From Mariprofundus ferrinatatus (GTDB lineage: Bacteria; Pseudomonadota; Zetaproteobacteria; Mariprofundales; Mariprofundaceae): DNA of 64,000 nt. The stretch lies in the NCBI RefSeq assembly GCF_002795825.1, contig NZ_CP018800.1:2044001-2108000 (forward strand), in the 5' to 3' direction. Below, piece by piece: positions 37,268 through 45,255 of the stretch; the first letter of the stretch is position 1; the number at the start of each line of letters is the position of its first letter. A model generated the notes under the pieces. That model saw only the letters and a list, made by a program, of their open reading frames with translations, was not told the origin of the DNA and did no database searches. Both the position numbers and the translations under genes were made by a program.

Positions 37268-38008
37268 ATGGCGCGCAAAAGGGAAAAGAAGAAGCCAGAG
37301 AAGGTTGATACCGAAGGCTGGGTAATGACCTTTGGGGACCTGATCAGCCTCATGCTCACCTTCTTTGTTCTCATCGTATCCATGTCCACCATGGATGATT
37401 TAACACTTAAAGAGATCAGCGATCAGGCGGCTGTTGGCGCATCCGTATTCGATCAGGGAAGCAGTACCGATCTGGACATCGTTCCAGCGGTCGACATAGA
37501 CAAGAAAGTAAGCATGCAGGAGATGATGCTGGCAGCCCGCCAGAAGGCGAACCGGATGCTCTCCAACAGCGTATGGAAGAGCAAGGTTAGTGCACGCATA
37601 GTCAAGGACAAGTTCATGTTCAGTCTGCCCAGTTCAGTCCTGTTCAGCGAAGGCGGCGCCAGCCTGAAAGAAGAGGATATTGTCATGCTGCGACGACTTG
37701 CACGGCTGCTTGCCTCCACCCCGGGACATATTCGCGTTGAGGGGCACACCAGTTCTGACGCCATCCCTTCCGGAAGCATTTATCCGGATGCATGGAGCCT
37801 CTCTCTGGCGCGGGCGGCATCAGTCTTGCATGTGCTTGAAGCAGAAGGTGTTAGCCACACCAGACTGTCACTTGTTGGATATGGCCCATCGAAGCCGGTT
37901 TCCGTACTTAACAGTGTGTTCAGTCGAGCTAAAAACCGGCGTGTCGACATTGTACTTTACGAACCGCCGGCCAAGAAGCACCAAAAAAACCGGAAGAGTG
38001 ATTGGTAA
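37268..38008 (+). CDS. motB: flagellar stator protein MotB (first set)
   Basis: 246 residues from the ATG at 37268, four bases after the previous stop; an in-frame ATG at 37217 would overlap the upstream gene. Helix WVMTFGDLISLMLTFFVLIVSM carries the ion-binding Asp in register with the FF motif. C-terminal OmpA domain contains IRVEGHTSSDAI and KNRRVDIVL. It anchors the stator to peptidoglycan and conducts the driving ion with MotA. Confidence 0.9.
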   Translation: MARKREKKKPEKVDTEGWVMTFGDLISLMLTFFVLIVSMSTMDDLTLKEISDQAAVGASVFDQGSSTDLDIVPAVDIDKKVSMQEMMLAARQKANRMLSNSVWKSKVSARIVKDKFMFSLPSSVLFSEGGASLKEEDIVMLRRLARLLASTPGHIRVEGHTSSDAIPSGSIYPDAWSLSLARAASVLHVLEAEGVSHTRLSLVGYGPSKPVSVLNSVFSRAKNRRVDIVLYEPPAKKHQKNRKSDW

Positions 38009-38041
38009 TGACACGATCAGAAGCTGACAAGGAGACTGCAC

Positions 38042-38560
38042 ATGGCGGATAAAGAAATGGAGAAAGATGACAGCCAGCCCCAGAAAGAGAAGAAAAAGTC
38101 ATCTATCTCGCTTGTTCAGATCATCATCATCGTCCTTTTGCTTGCTGTACTGGGGGTCGGCGGCTTCATTGCCTGGAAACTGGTGAATCTGGAGATTCCC
38201 GTTGCCCAGAATGCGCAACAGCCCGCTGAAGAAGAGGCGCCAAATACAGGACCCGGCATCATGGTCGAGATGGACAATATTACAGTCAATATCTATGGCG
38301 ATGATCAGGACCGCTTCCTGCGCGGAAAAATCATACTGGAAGTGGCAGATGAGGAAGCCAGGATGAAGATTGAGCAATACAAGGTCAGGATCAGAGATAC
38401 TGTTCTCGGTACACTCTCCAGCAAGAGATATGAAGATCTCCGCAGTGAGCGTGGGCAGGGGGTATATGAACTCAAGGAAGAACTGGCATATCGCATCAAC
38501 TTGATTGTGGGCGAGGAAGCAGTAAAACACATCTACTTCAATGATTTGATTGCCCAATGA
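38042..38560 (+). CDS. fliL: flagellar basal body protein FliL
   Basis: 172 residues: a charged N-terminal stretch, one membrane helix (about 25-45, IIIIVLLLAVLGVGGFIAWKL) and a periplasmic FliL domain (FLRGKIILEVADEEA to VKHIYFNDLI). It supports stators around the motor. Its end overlaps fliM by 4 bases. Confidence 0.92.
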   Translation: MADKEMEKDDSQPQKEKKKSSISLVQIIIIVLLLAVLGVGGFIAWKLVNLEIPVAQNAQQPAEEEAPNTGPGIMVEMDNITVNIYGDDQDRFLRGKIILEVADEEARMKIEQYKVRIRDTVLGTLSSKRYEDLRSERGQGVYELKEELAYRINLIVGEEAVKHIYFNDLIAQ

Positions 38561-39561
38561 ACGAGCCGGTTCTTAACAAAAGCGAGATTCAGGCACTTCT
38601 GGGTGCTATCGGACCAGATGAGGAGGCGAGTGCGCTTATAGCCAGCTTCCCTGAGATGCCTCAGCCCGAGAACGTTGACAGCTTTGAGTTCCGCGAAGAA
38701 GAGAAGAGCGGACTCAATGACTACCCCAGGTTTTCCCAGATGCATGACAGGTTCACTGAGGCACTGCTGGCAAGCTGGAGAATGAATTTCACCAACGCCA
38801 TTGCGGTCTTTTTCAAGGAGACTACCGAGAGCAGTTATTTTGAAGTGCTGGACAGTGATGAGCCCCGTGTCTATTTCACCATGGAGTCTCCCGGAGCTGG
38901 CAGCATGCTTGTCGTGCTTGATAAGGCCCTGGTTGTCTCCTATATCGATGCCCTGCTCTCCGGAAGCGGAGAAGTGATTCCGGATGAAGAGACCGCGTTG
39001 ACGCCGCTGGAGCTTAAACTGGCTGGAAGAATCGCCTCCACAACAGCCTCCATGCTGGCGGATCTGTGGAGCCCTATCATTAAACTGGATTTCGAGCTTA
39101 AACAGATCGACCTGGACCCAATGAATCTGCTCATGACCGCCGAAGATGAGTTATGCTTTACGGTCACCAATGTAATCGTACTTGGCGAAGCAGTGCGCGG
39201 CGAGATATCTCTCTGCTATCCATTCTCATTTCTTGAGCCCATGCTGATCACCATGCGTTCTCAGGCACGCGAACAAACGGCCAGTATTGACGAAGAGTGG
39301 ATCAGCCAATTGAAAAGCAGCATTCTCAGTTCACCGATTGAATTAAGGCTTGAACTTGGGCGCTGTACGATTCGGATACAGGACTTTTTGAATTATAAAA
39401 CCGGTGATTTTCTCCCCTTAAAAATTCCGGAGCGAGAGCCCGCCAAGCTGTGGATTGATAAATATCCATCGTTCCTCGCCAACCCCGGACAGCAGGATGG
39501 GATGCTTGCCGCCGAAGTGTTAAACACGATTAAACTTGAACCGGAGAAAGATTATGACTGA
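38557..39561 (+). CDS. fliM: flagellar motor switch protein FliM
   Basis: 334 residues. The N-terminal CheY-binding helix is LNKSEIQALL, the middle CheC-like domain is about 55-235, and the C-terminal FliN-like domain is about 260-330 (SSPIELRLELGRCTIRIQDF). It receives CheY-P and sets rotation direction. Overlaps fliN by 8 bases. Confidence 0.94.
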   Translation: MNEPVLNKSEIQALLGAIGPDEEASALIASFPEMPQPENVDSFEFREEEKSGLNDYPRFSQMHDRFTEALLASWRMNFTNAIAVFFKETTESSYFEVLDSDEPRVYFTMESPGAGSMLVVLDKALVVSYIDALLSGSGEVIPDEETALTPLELKLAGRIASTTASMLADLWSPIIKLDFELKQIDLDPMNLLMTAEDELCFTVTNVIVLGEAVRGEISLCYPFSFLEPMLITMRSQAREQTASIDEEWISQLKSSILSSPIELRLELGRCTIRIQDFLNYKTGDFLPLKIPEREPAKLWIDKYPSFLANPGQQDGMLAAEVLNTIKLEPEKDYD

Positions 39562-39883
39562 CAAAGCTAAAGAGGTTGAACAGCAGAGCAGTGAAAACCA
39601 GATTGCAGCTAAAGAGCACAGCCCATCCAACCTGGAATCACTCATGCACATTCCACTGGAGGTAAGCGTAGAACTGGGCCGGGTCAAGCTGCCGCTGCAT
39701 TCGGTTGTACGCATAGCCCGAGGCACAGTCCTCCAGATGGGTAAGGAGGCCGACTCACAGGTGGATATCATGGCCAACGGAAGCATTTTTGCGCGTGGCG
39801 AGGTCGTCAAGGCAAACGGTAAACTCGGGGTACGCATTACCAATATCGTCACGCCAGAAGAGCGTGTTCGCGCACTCTCATGA
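39554..39883 (+). CDS. fliN: flagellar motor switch protein FliN
   Basis: 109 residues from the ATG at 39554, which follows GGAGAAAG; a longer in-frame start at 39536 sits further inside fliM. SpoA domain IPLEVSVELGRVKLPLHSVVRIARG-type, then DIMANGSIFARGEVV and VRITNIVTPEERV. C-ring subunit. Confidence 0.93.
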   Translation: MTDKAKEVEQQSSENQIAAKEHSPSNLESLMHIPLEVSVELGRVKLPLHSVVRIARGTVLQMGKEADSQVDIMANGSIFARGEVVKANGKLGVRITNIVTPEERVRALS

Positions 39884-39921
39884 CTTTCGGACAGCAATTT
39901 AGCTGTTTACGGACATAATCC

Positions 39922-40218
39922 ATGGACGAACCCTTCCTGATGGCGATTGTTCAGTCAGTGGCAGCACTGGCCGTTGTCCTGGCTGTTTTTGCCGGACTGG
40001 TGTGGCTGTTGCGCCGTCTTCAGACATCCACGCAAAAGCAGCACGGCGAAAACATGAAGGTACTCAGACGCCTGCCGCTGGACGCAAAACATAGCCTTGT
40101 GGAGGTATTCTATGACGGCAGACACTATCTCATTGGTCTCTCTCCAACCGGCATGACATCCATCTCCCGACACATCGACAAACAAACCGTAAGCGCAACT
40201 GAAAGCGAGTCCTCATGA
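39922..40218 (+). CDS. fliO: flagellar biosynthesis protein FliO
   Basis: 98 residues: one N-terminal membrane helix (about 10-30, VAALAVVLAVFAGLVWLL), then a short cytoplasmic part with KVLRRLPLDAKHSLVEVFYDGRHYLIGLS, the FliO pattern. It helps assemble FliP. Overlaps fliP by 4 bases. Confidence 0.9.
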   Translation: MDEPFLMAIVQSVAALAVVLAVFAGLVWLLRRLQTSTQKQHGENMKVLRRLPLDAKHSLVEVFYDGRHYLIGLSPTGMTSISRHIDKQTVSATESESS

Positions 40219-40967
40219 TGGCAGCCTCACGCCTGACATCCCTGATTCTCATGGGATTGATCATATTCCCGTCACTCGCCGAAGCTGCTGATATCCCTAC
40301 GCTCTCGATGAGTCTTGGCAACTCCGCCGACCCGGATGACTGGTTTACCGGTCTGAAGATTGTCGCGGCAATGACCGTTCTGGCCCTTGCCCCCTCAATA
40401 CTGGTGATGATGACATCATTTACACGAATCCTTATCGTGTTTGGATTCCTTCGCCAGGCAATGGGCACCCAGCAGGCCCCTCCGAATCAGATCCTTATCG
40501 GCCTTGCGCTGTTCATGACCGTTTTTATCATGATGCCCGTATGGCAGAAAATTGACACTCAAGCTCTGACACCCTATCTGAATGAAGAGATATCTCAGGC
40601 TGACGCCTTTGAGAAAGCCAAATCTCCCCTTCGAAGTTTTATGCTGGCGCAAACCCGCGAAGAGGATCTGATCCTTTTTCTTGAGGCCGCCAAGGTGGAG
40701 ACACCAGACAATCCTGAGGCCACCCCGATGCATGCACTGATTCCGGCCTTTGTGATCAGTGAGTTGCGAACAGCTTTCCAGATTGGTTTCTTGATCTATA
40801 TCCCATTCGTCGTCCTTGATCTCGTGGTCGCCTCTGTGCTGATGAGTATGGGTATGATGATGCTGCCTCCCGTGATGATCTCATTACCCCTTAAGATCAT
40901 CCTGTTTGTGCTCGTGGATGGGTGGCACCTGATCACCGCCTCACTGCTGCAAAGCTTCAAGTTATAG
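40215..40967 (+). CDS. fliP: flagellar type III export protein FliP
   Basis: 250 residues. Cleavable signal peptide ending at SLAEAA, then the FliP core: ILVMMTSFTRILIVFGFLRQAMGTQQAPPNQ, and PFVVLDLVVASVLMSMGMMML near the end. Forms the export gate with FliQ and FliR, which in this genome are encoded 22.5 kb away at the right edge of the window. No terminator is obvious after it. Confidence 0.94.
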   Translation: MMAASRLTSLILMGLIIFPSLAEAADIPTLSMSLGNSADPDDWFTGLKIVAAMTVLALAPSILVMMTSFTRILIVFGFLRQAMGTQQAPPNQILIGLALFMTVFIMMPVWQKIDTQALTPYLNEEISQADAFEKAKSPLRSFMLAQTREEDLILFLEAAKVETPDNPEATPMHALIPAFVISELRTAFQIGFLIYIPFVVLDLVVASVLMSMGMMMLPPVMISLPLKIILFVLVDGWHLITASLLQSFKL

Positions 40968-41055
40968 CACGCGTTCCAAGGCATATATAGCTCAAAAGCC
41001 GGCTTGCCAGAACGGACATACATACAGAACAGAAAGACAGAGCATTGTCTGACAG
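40968..41055. other. short spacer after fliP
   Basis: No coding frame supported; a small AAGCCGGCTT palindrome lies near 40995-41005. Confidence 0.3.
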
Positions 41056-41071
41056 TGGCTTGTTTCTTGCT
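41056..41071 (+). promoter_or_regulatory. sigma-54 promoter of the YbgF-like lipoprotein gene
   Basis: TGGCTTG-TTTC-TTGCT with GG and GC ten bases apart. An ATG (41082) that opens an 11-codon frame lies 12 bases after the -12 GC. Confidence 0.75.
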
Positions 41072-41131
41072 CTTTTCTTACATGAACAAGCCACAACGGT
41101 CGAAGCATACCGCTTAATTTCAGGAGATATC

Positions 41132-41935
41132 ATGGACCGCATAACAAGATTATCGCTCTTATGCAGCCTGCCAATGTTGCTGAATGCATGTGCGAGCATT
41201 CCAGGCTTCCAGGCATCGCAGAGCAGTGAAGATAAAGAGATTCTCTGGAAAGAGCAGGTAGAGCAACGGCTTGATGCGGTTGCGGATCATAATGCGGAGA
41301 TAGCCAAACTTCGGGCAAGAGTCTCCCTGCTGGAGACCGAAAACAGGCGTGAATTCACGCATGCCCAAAATGAGTTTGCAGCCATCAACAGCCAGATGGA
41401 GCTCCTTAAAAAGGAGCTGGAGGCCCTGCAGTCAAGCCGTTCAAAAGCGAAAGCCAAAGCGGCAAAAAACACGCAGAAGAATACTGCAGCCAAGGCATTT
41501 GAGACCAATGCAGAGAGTAAACCTCTGCCAGAACCGGTTGCCACGCAACCCGCCCCGCAGCAGAATGAAAGAGCCAAAGCAGCCTATTACGATGCATTTT
41601 TTGCGATGAAAAATGGCGACTACTTTGAGGCCAGCCTGGCCTTCAGAAACTTTCTCCGCGATTTTCCCGATGACAAACTGGCTGGCGAAGCCAAATACTG
41701 GTACGCAGAATCCTTGCTGGCACAAGGTGAACCGATGAAGGCATTGGCGGTATTCCAGGAGATCAATAAAGGGAAACCATTCACGCCAAAACATGCAGCA
41801 GCTTTGCTGCAAGCCGGTCTGATACATGAACAGCAGCAACAGCATGAGGAGGCGGCCACGCTCTATAGCCAGTTAATCAGGCAGCACCCCTCCAGTTCAG
41901 AGGCTGAAACAGCCCGCAGCAAGCTTAAGCAGTAA
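41132..41935 (+). CDS. YbgF/CpoB-like coiled-coil TPR lipoprotein
   Basis: 267 residues from the ATG at 41132 after CAGGAGATAT. Signal peptide with lipobox LLNAC, a coiled coil (about 45-105), a Lys/Ala-rich linker, and a C-terminal TPR domain (about 148-265: AYYDAFFAMKNGDYFEASLAFRNFL onward). This layout is that of CpoB/YbgF, which links the Tol system to cell-wall synthesis, but no tol or pal gene is nearby and its promoter is sigma-54 type. A flagellar or envelope-motor role is therefore as likely as a Tol role. Confidence 0.75.
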   Translation: MDRITRLSLLCSLPMLLNACASIPGFQASQSSEDKEILWKEQVEQRLDAVADHNAEIAKLRARVSLLETENRREFTHAQNEFAAINSQMELLKKELEALQSSRSKAKAKAAKNTQKNTAAKAFETNAESKPLPEPVATQPAPQQNERAKAAYYDAFFAMKNGDYFEASLAFRNFLRDFPDDKLAGEAKYWYAESLLAQGEPMKALAVFQEINKGKPFTPKHAAALLQAGLIHEQQQQHEEAATLYSQLIRQHPSSSEAETARSKLKQ

Positions 41936-41985
41936 AACGGACATAGCCAGCATGAATAAATGCAATCATCCCTTATGATAACAGC

Positions 41986-42029
41986 ATATAAATTAAAGGC
42001 CGCCCAAAAGGGCGGCCTTTAATTTATAT
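41986..42029. terminator. bidirectional terminator between convergent genes
   Basis: Perfect 20-base arms around an AAAA loop: ATATAAATTAAAGGCCGCCC and its complement. The GC-rich core is flanked by T-rich sequence on both strands, and genes converge on it from both sides. Confidence 0.9.
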
Positions 42030-42075
42030 GCATGTCTGAGAATTACTTCAGAAACCGTTTCCCTTCTTTCAACTC

Positions 42076-42690
42076 TTAAATGCCGGGCAGCAGCTCTTCT
42101 TTATTTGGACTAGTCAATTCTTTGGCACGAAGCCTTTCCCGCTGACGCTTGAAAAGATATTTGATGAGCATGTCCTCTTCGAGATCTGAGCGCTGCAGAA
42201 ATGCAACGCCGACCCACACCTCACTTAGATTCTCTTTGTTGGCTTTAACGCTAACCACCTTGCCAATCAACTCCAGCTCTATGGGTGGGAACAGAGGCAG
42301 CTTCATCGTTATTTTCAGACGATCATCTTTCTTGAACTTTCTCGCCGGTGCAGAAAAACCGATGCCGGTAGCACTCAGGTTCACAAACTGCTGGGTAAAC
42401 TTGCTGTCTTTAGATCTACTGTTATCCATATGCAGAGAAATGAGATAATTCAGCTTTTGATCCAGCGCCTCGAGAGCCCCCGCTATTTCAGGACTCAAGC
42501 CGCTGCCATAGCGATCGGAACCACTCTCATGGCTGATGAACTCCTGCATCATGCGGGTGTGATGCGAAACAACGCCGCTCTTGTTCATCTCCACTCTGAA
42601 CTGATCAAATGTCAAAAGTTCGATGTTTATGGCGAGCACTTCATCCTGGCGGAATGTCTCCCGTAGTTTGCGCCCTTCATCTTTGGACAT
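42076..42690 (-). CDS. PilZ-like domain protein
   Basis: 204 residues. The C-terminal half has the PilZ-type NLSATGIGFSAP motif and the strand IELELIGKVVSV; no clear RxxxR motif is seen before it, so c-di-GMP binding is uncertain. The N-terminal 95 residues are helical, containing ALEALDQKLNYLISL. An AAAGGAG ribosome site precedes the ATG. It is the last gene of a minus-strand group that also encodes a c-di-GMP phosphodiesterase. Confidence 0.7.
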   Translation of the reverse strand: MSKDEGRKLRETFRQDEVLAINIELLTFDQFRVEMNKSGVVSHHTRMMQEFISHESGSDRYGSGLSPEIAGALEALDQKLNYLISLHMDNSRSKDSKFTQQFVNLSATGIGFSAPARKFKKDDRLKITMKLPLFPPIELELIGKVVSVKANKENLSEVWVGVAFLQRSDLEEDMLIKYLFKRQRERLRAKELTSPNKEELLPGI

Positions 42691-42728
42691 GTGGTTCTCC
42701 TTTAACAGGCCTTAGTGAGGGCAGCCAC

Positions 42729-44303
42729 TCAGATACTTACTTTCTCCATTTGATGCGTGGCCTGAGTGTGAATCAGACCCTCCTCAATGGCTTCAATGGC
42801 GACCTCTACTACTGCACTATCAAATTGCGTGCCAGATGCACGTTGGAGTTGTTCAACACAGAAAGAGAGCGGCTGTGCCTTTCTGTATACCCGATGTGAG
42901 GTCATGGCATCGATAGCATCCGCCACGCAGACGATTCTCGCTTCAAGCGGAATCTCGTCGCCCTTGAGCTGGTCAGGGTATCCGGTGCCATCGATGCGCT
43001 CATGATGATGGCGCACGACCTGGCGCTCTCTGCCAAGACCATCAAGGTTTTTCAGCACTGCATCGCCAATTGCCGGATGTGCTTTCATGCGTGCAAATTC
43101 CTGGTCGGTAAACCTGCCCTCTTTAAGCAGGATACTGTCAGGGATTCCCACCTTGCCGAGATCATGTAACAGACCACCCATCCGGACAAGTTCGATCGTC
43201 TCCTGGTCCAGGCCCATTTTCGTGGCAAATATAACACTCATCTGGCTTACTCTGGACGAATGGTCCTTGGTGTATCGGTCCCGGGCCTCCAGCAGGCTTG
43301 CCAGCGTGATCAGGGTCTCTTTCATACTGTCCTGCAGGGCAGCGTGGACTGCCCTGTTATCAAGCAGTGTGTCCAGGTGGGCCACAAGCAGCCCCAGCGT
43401 ATTCTTATGCTGTTCGCTCAGGGATGCTTCACGATAATCCATCAGGCAGATAACACCCATGGCCCTCTGTTCAAGTCGGATTGGAATCGCGATGTAACTA
43501 TGCGCCGAGAGTCCCGGCCAGCAACTGTATGAGGTTCCTGTTTCCACTACTGACTGGATATAATCTTCACGCCCCTCCAGCAATGGTTCAAACGGGGTGG
43601 CATCCAGGCCACAGCTGTTTACCAGGTTTTTCGGCAGATCATCAGTATCCAGCCCATTATGCGTGGCAAGAACAAGCTTCTTTTTACCGCGGTCATACAG
43701 CGCCAACAGGCCGCTGTGTGCGCGCACAATATCCATCGCAAGCGTCAGCGAACTGCTGCATATCTTGGCCACTTCTTTGTGCTTGGGAATATCATTTAAC
43801 AGGCGAAACAGAAGGCCAAGGTGTCGATCCATGGCAAACAGATCAGGCAACAGGTGGCCATGCATGAGATGCGGCGCTTCCTCTGTTTCCTCATGAGGGG
43901 ATGATTTGGGCGCGGCAGGATGTGGTGAAACAGCGCCTGAGCTGAGAAATGCCTTGTCCATGCAATCAAGCAGTGCGGCAGGATGAAAGGGCTTGTGCAG
44001 GATATGCCCGATGCCAAGTTTTCCTGCCTCCTGCAGCTTCTCAGGTGATAGAAATCCGCTGGCAAGAATGATCGGGATATCAACGTCCCGTTCCCGCAAT
44101 TCTGATATCAACTCCAGCGACTCTCCATCGCCAAGCGTCAGATCCGCGATCATCCCATCCCAGTACTGATGTTCAAATAGCTCGCGGGCTGCTTTGACGC
44201 TATCGGCACATGTAATCTGGATTCGGTCTGATAGTTCACTGGCAGTTTCAACGATAACGTTGCGAACCATGGCCTGATCTTCGAGCAGTACAATATTCTG
44301 CAT
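42729..44303 (-). CDS. response regulator with GAF and HD-GYP c-di-GMP phosphodiesterase domains
   Basis: 524 residues: receiver (NIVLLEDQAMV; Asp in MIADLTLGDG; Lys in LHKPFH), GAF domain (about 165-310), and an intact HD-GYP domain (about 335-500) with HDLGKVGIPD, HHERIDGTGYP and the AIDAMTSHRVYRKA tail. Degrades c-di-GMP. Ten bases downstream of a receiver gene on the same strand; together with the PilZ gene after it, it makes a c-di-GMP control group. Confidence 0.93.
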   Translation of the reverse strand: MQNIVLLEDQAMVRNVIVETASELSDRIQITCADSVKAARELFEHQYWDGMIADLTLGDGESLELISELRERDVDIPIILASGFLSPEKLQEAGKLGIGHILHKPFHPAALLDCMDKAFLSSGAVSPHPAAPKSSPHEETEEAPHLMHGHLLPDLFAMDRHLGLLFRLLNDIPKHKEVAKICSSSLTLAMDIVRAHSGLLALYDRGKKKLVLATHNGLDTDDLPKNLVNSCGLDATPFEPLLEGREDYIQSVVETGTSYSCWPGLSAHSYIAIPIRLEQRAMGVICLMDYREASLSEQHKNTLGLLVAHLDTLLDNRAVHAALQDSMKETLITLASLLEARDRYTKDHSSRVSQMSVIFATKMGLDQETIELVRMGGLLHDLGKVGIPDSILLKEGRFTDQEFARMKAHPAIGDAVLKNLDGLGRERQVVRHHHERIDGTGYPDQLKGDEIPLEARIVCVADAIDAMTSHRVYRKAQPLSFCVEQLQRASGTQFDSAVVEVAIEAIEEGLIHTQATHQMEKVSI

Positions 44304-44312
44304 CTCTAACCC

Positions 44313-44801
44313 CTACCGCCCGCCAGCTTGCAGTGAGCGGTAAATCTTCGCAGCTCGCTGCTCCGCTTTCTGGTTGGCTTGGTCGAAGTTTTTTTCACCC
44401 TGCACTTTTCTTAACAGTGCCTGATAGTTGGCAGCATTATCGAGCCGAATCTTCATTTCAGGTAACTGAAAGGGTTTGCTGACAAAATCATAGGCACCCT
44501 GCTTGACGGCAGACAGCGCATCTTCGATCCCTGAATAGCCGGTCATCAGGACAACAATGGTTCGGACAAAATCCCCGCCCACTGCCTTCAAAACGGTCAT
44601 GCCGTTGGCGCCTGGCAGCATGATATCGCTTAACACCATATCAAAGTGCTGGCGGGACAACAGTTCGATTGCCGCTTCCCCGTTATTAATCACCTGAATA
44701 TCATAATCGAAGGCGCTTAAATACTCTTCAAGCAAAGCAGCCAGGGCTGTATCATCTTCAATGATCAGCAAGTGACATTTATTACTCTTTTTAGGCACCA
44801 C
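44313..44801 (-). CDS. response regulator with C-terminal coiled coil
   Basis: 162 residues: a complete receiver (LLIIEDDTALA; Asp in VLSDIMLPGANG; Thr in VLMTGYSG; Lys in VSKPFQLPE) followed by a 40-residue coiled coil (about 125-162) and no output domain. Likely a protein-interaction regulator. The last 11 bases of the small 77-residue gene overlap its start. Confidence 0.88.
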   Translation of the reverse strand: MVPKKSNKCHLLIIEDDTALAALLEEYLSAFDYDIQVINNGEAAIELLSRQHFDMVLSDIMLPGANGMTVLKAVGGDFVRTIVVLMTGYSGIEDALSAVKQGAYDFVSKPFQLPEMKIRLDNAANYQALLRKVQGEKNFDQANQKAEQRAAKIYRSLQAGGR

Positions 44802-45024
44802 GCGGTCCGTAGAGTTCTAACAGGTTTGGTTTAAATTTGGATGCTGAAGTACCGGATGCTGATTCACTGCCAGCGGCCTCTCTGGCCCTGTCGGAAATTG
44901 TAACCTTCTCTGACGGACCGGCGGCGCCTCCCTGCTGCGAGGAGGTTCTCTGGTTCAAGGAGCTTCCCTGCTGCTGCAACAAACGATGAATCAGCGCATC
45001 TGCGGGATGAAAGTTGATAGCCAT
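44791..45024 (-). CDS. unknown 77-residue protein
   Basis: I do not recognise it. First gene behind a near-perfect sigma-28 promoter. It is low in complexity (Ser, Gln and Gly rich) with a central EKVTISDRAREAA motif of a kind seen in small flagella-linked proteins; the FlgM sigma-binding C-terminus is not visible. A GAAGGAGGTTT ribosome site lies just before its ATG. It overlaps the following receiver gene by 11 bases. Confidence 0.65.
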   Translation of the reverse strand: MAINFHPADALIHRLLQQQGSSLNQRTSSQQGGAAGPSEKVTISDRAREAAGSESASGTSASKFKPNLLELYGPRGA

Positions 45025-45065
45025 GATAAACCTCCTTCAGCAAAAGAGTCTTCTGCGTTTATAGA

Positions 45066-45092
45066 CTATCGGCAGCAGATCAACAAACTTTA
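45066..45092 (-). promoter_or_regulatory. sigma-28 promoter of the 77-residue gene group
   Basis: On the minus strand TAAAGTTT-N11-GCCGATAG (-35 at 45085-45092, -10 at 45066-45073): 15 of 16 consensus positions with exact spacing. It lies 41 bases before the ATG at 45024. Confidence 0.93.
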
Positions 45093-45199
45093 GGAAGAAT
45101 ATCATAAAACTATAAAATATTTTTTTGTACGCCCGTTTCAGGAAAACCGATGAGAGGATTCTTCTGGAAAGAGGGTATGGCCGGTAACAGAGAGCAGGC

Positions 45200-45231
45200 A
45201 AGGAGGAAGGCATTTCATCTGCCACCTCCTT
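45200..45231 (-). terminator. possible terminator after the third receptor gene
   Basis: AAGGAGG and CCTCCTT arms with an 18-base loop, 25 bases past the receptor stop codon. The stem is short and no T tract follows. Confidence 0.35.
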
Positions 45232-45255
45232 CCAGCCAACCCATATCAATCCGCT

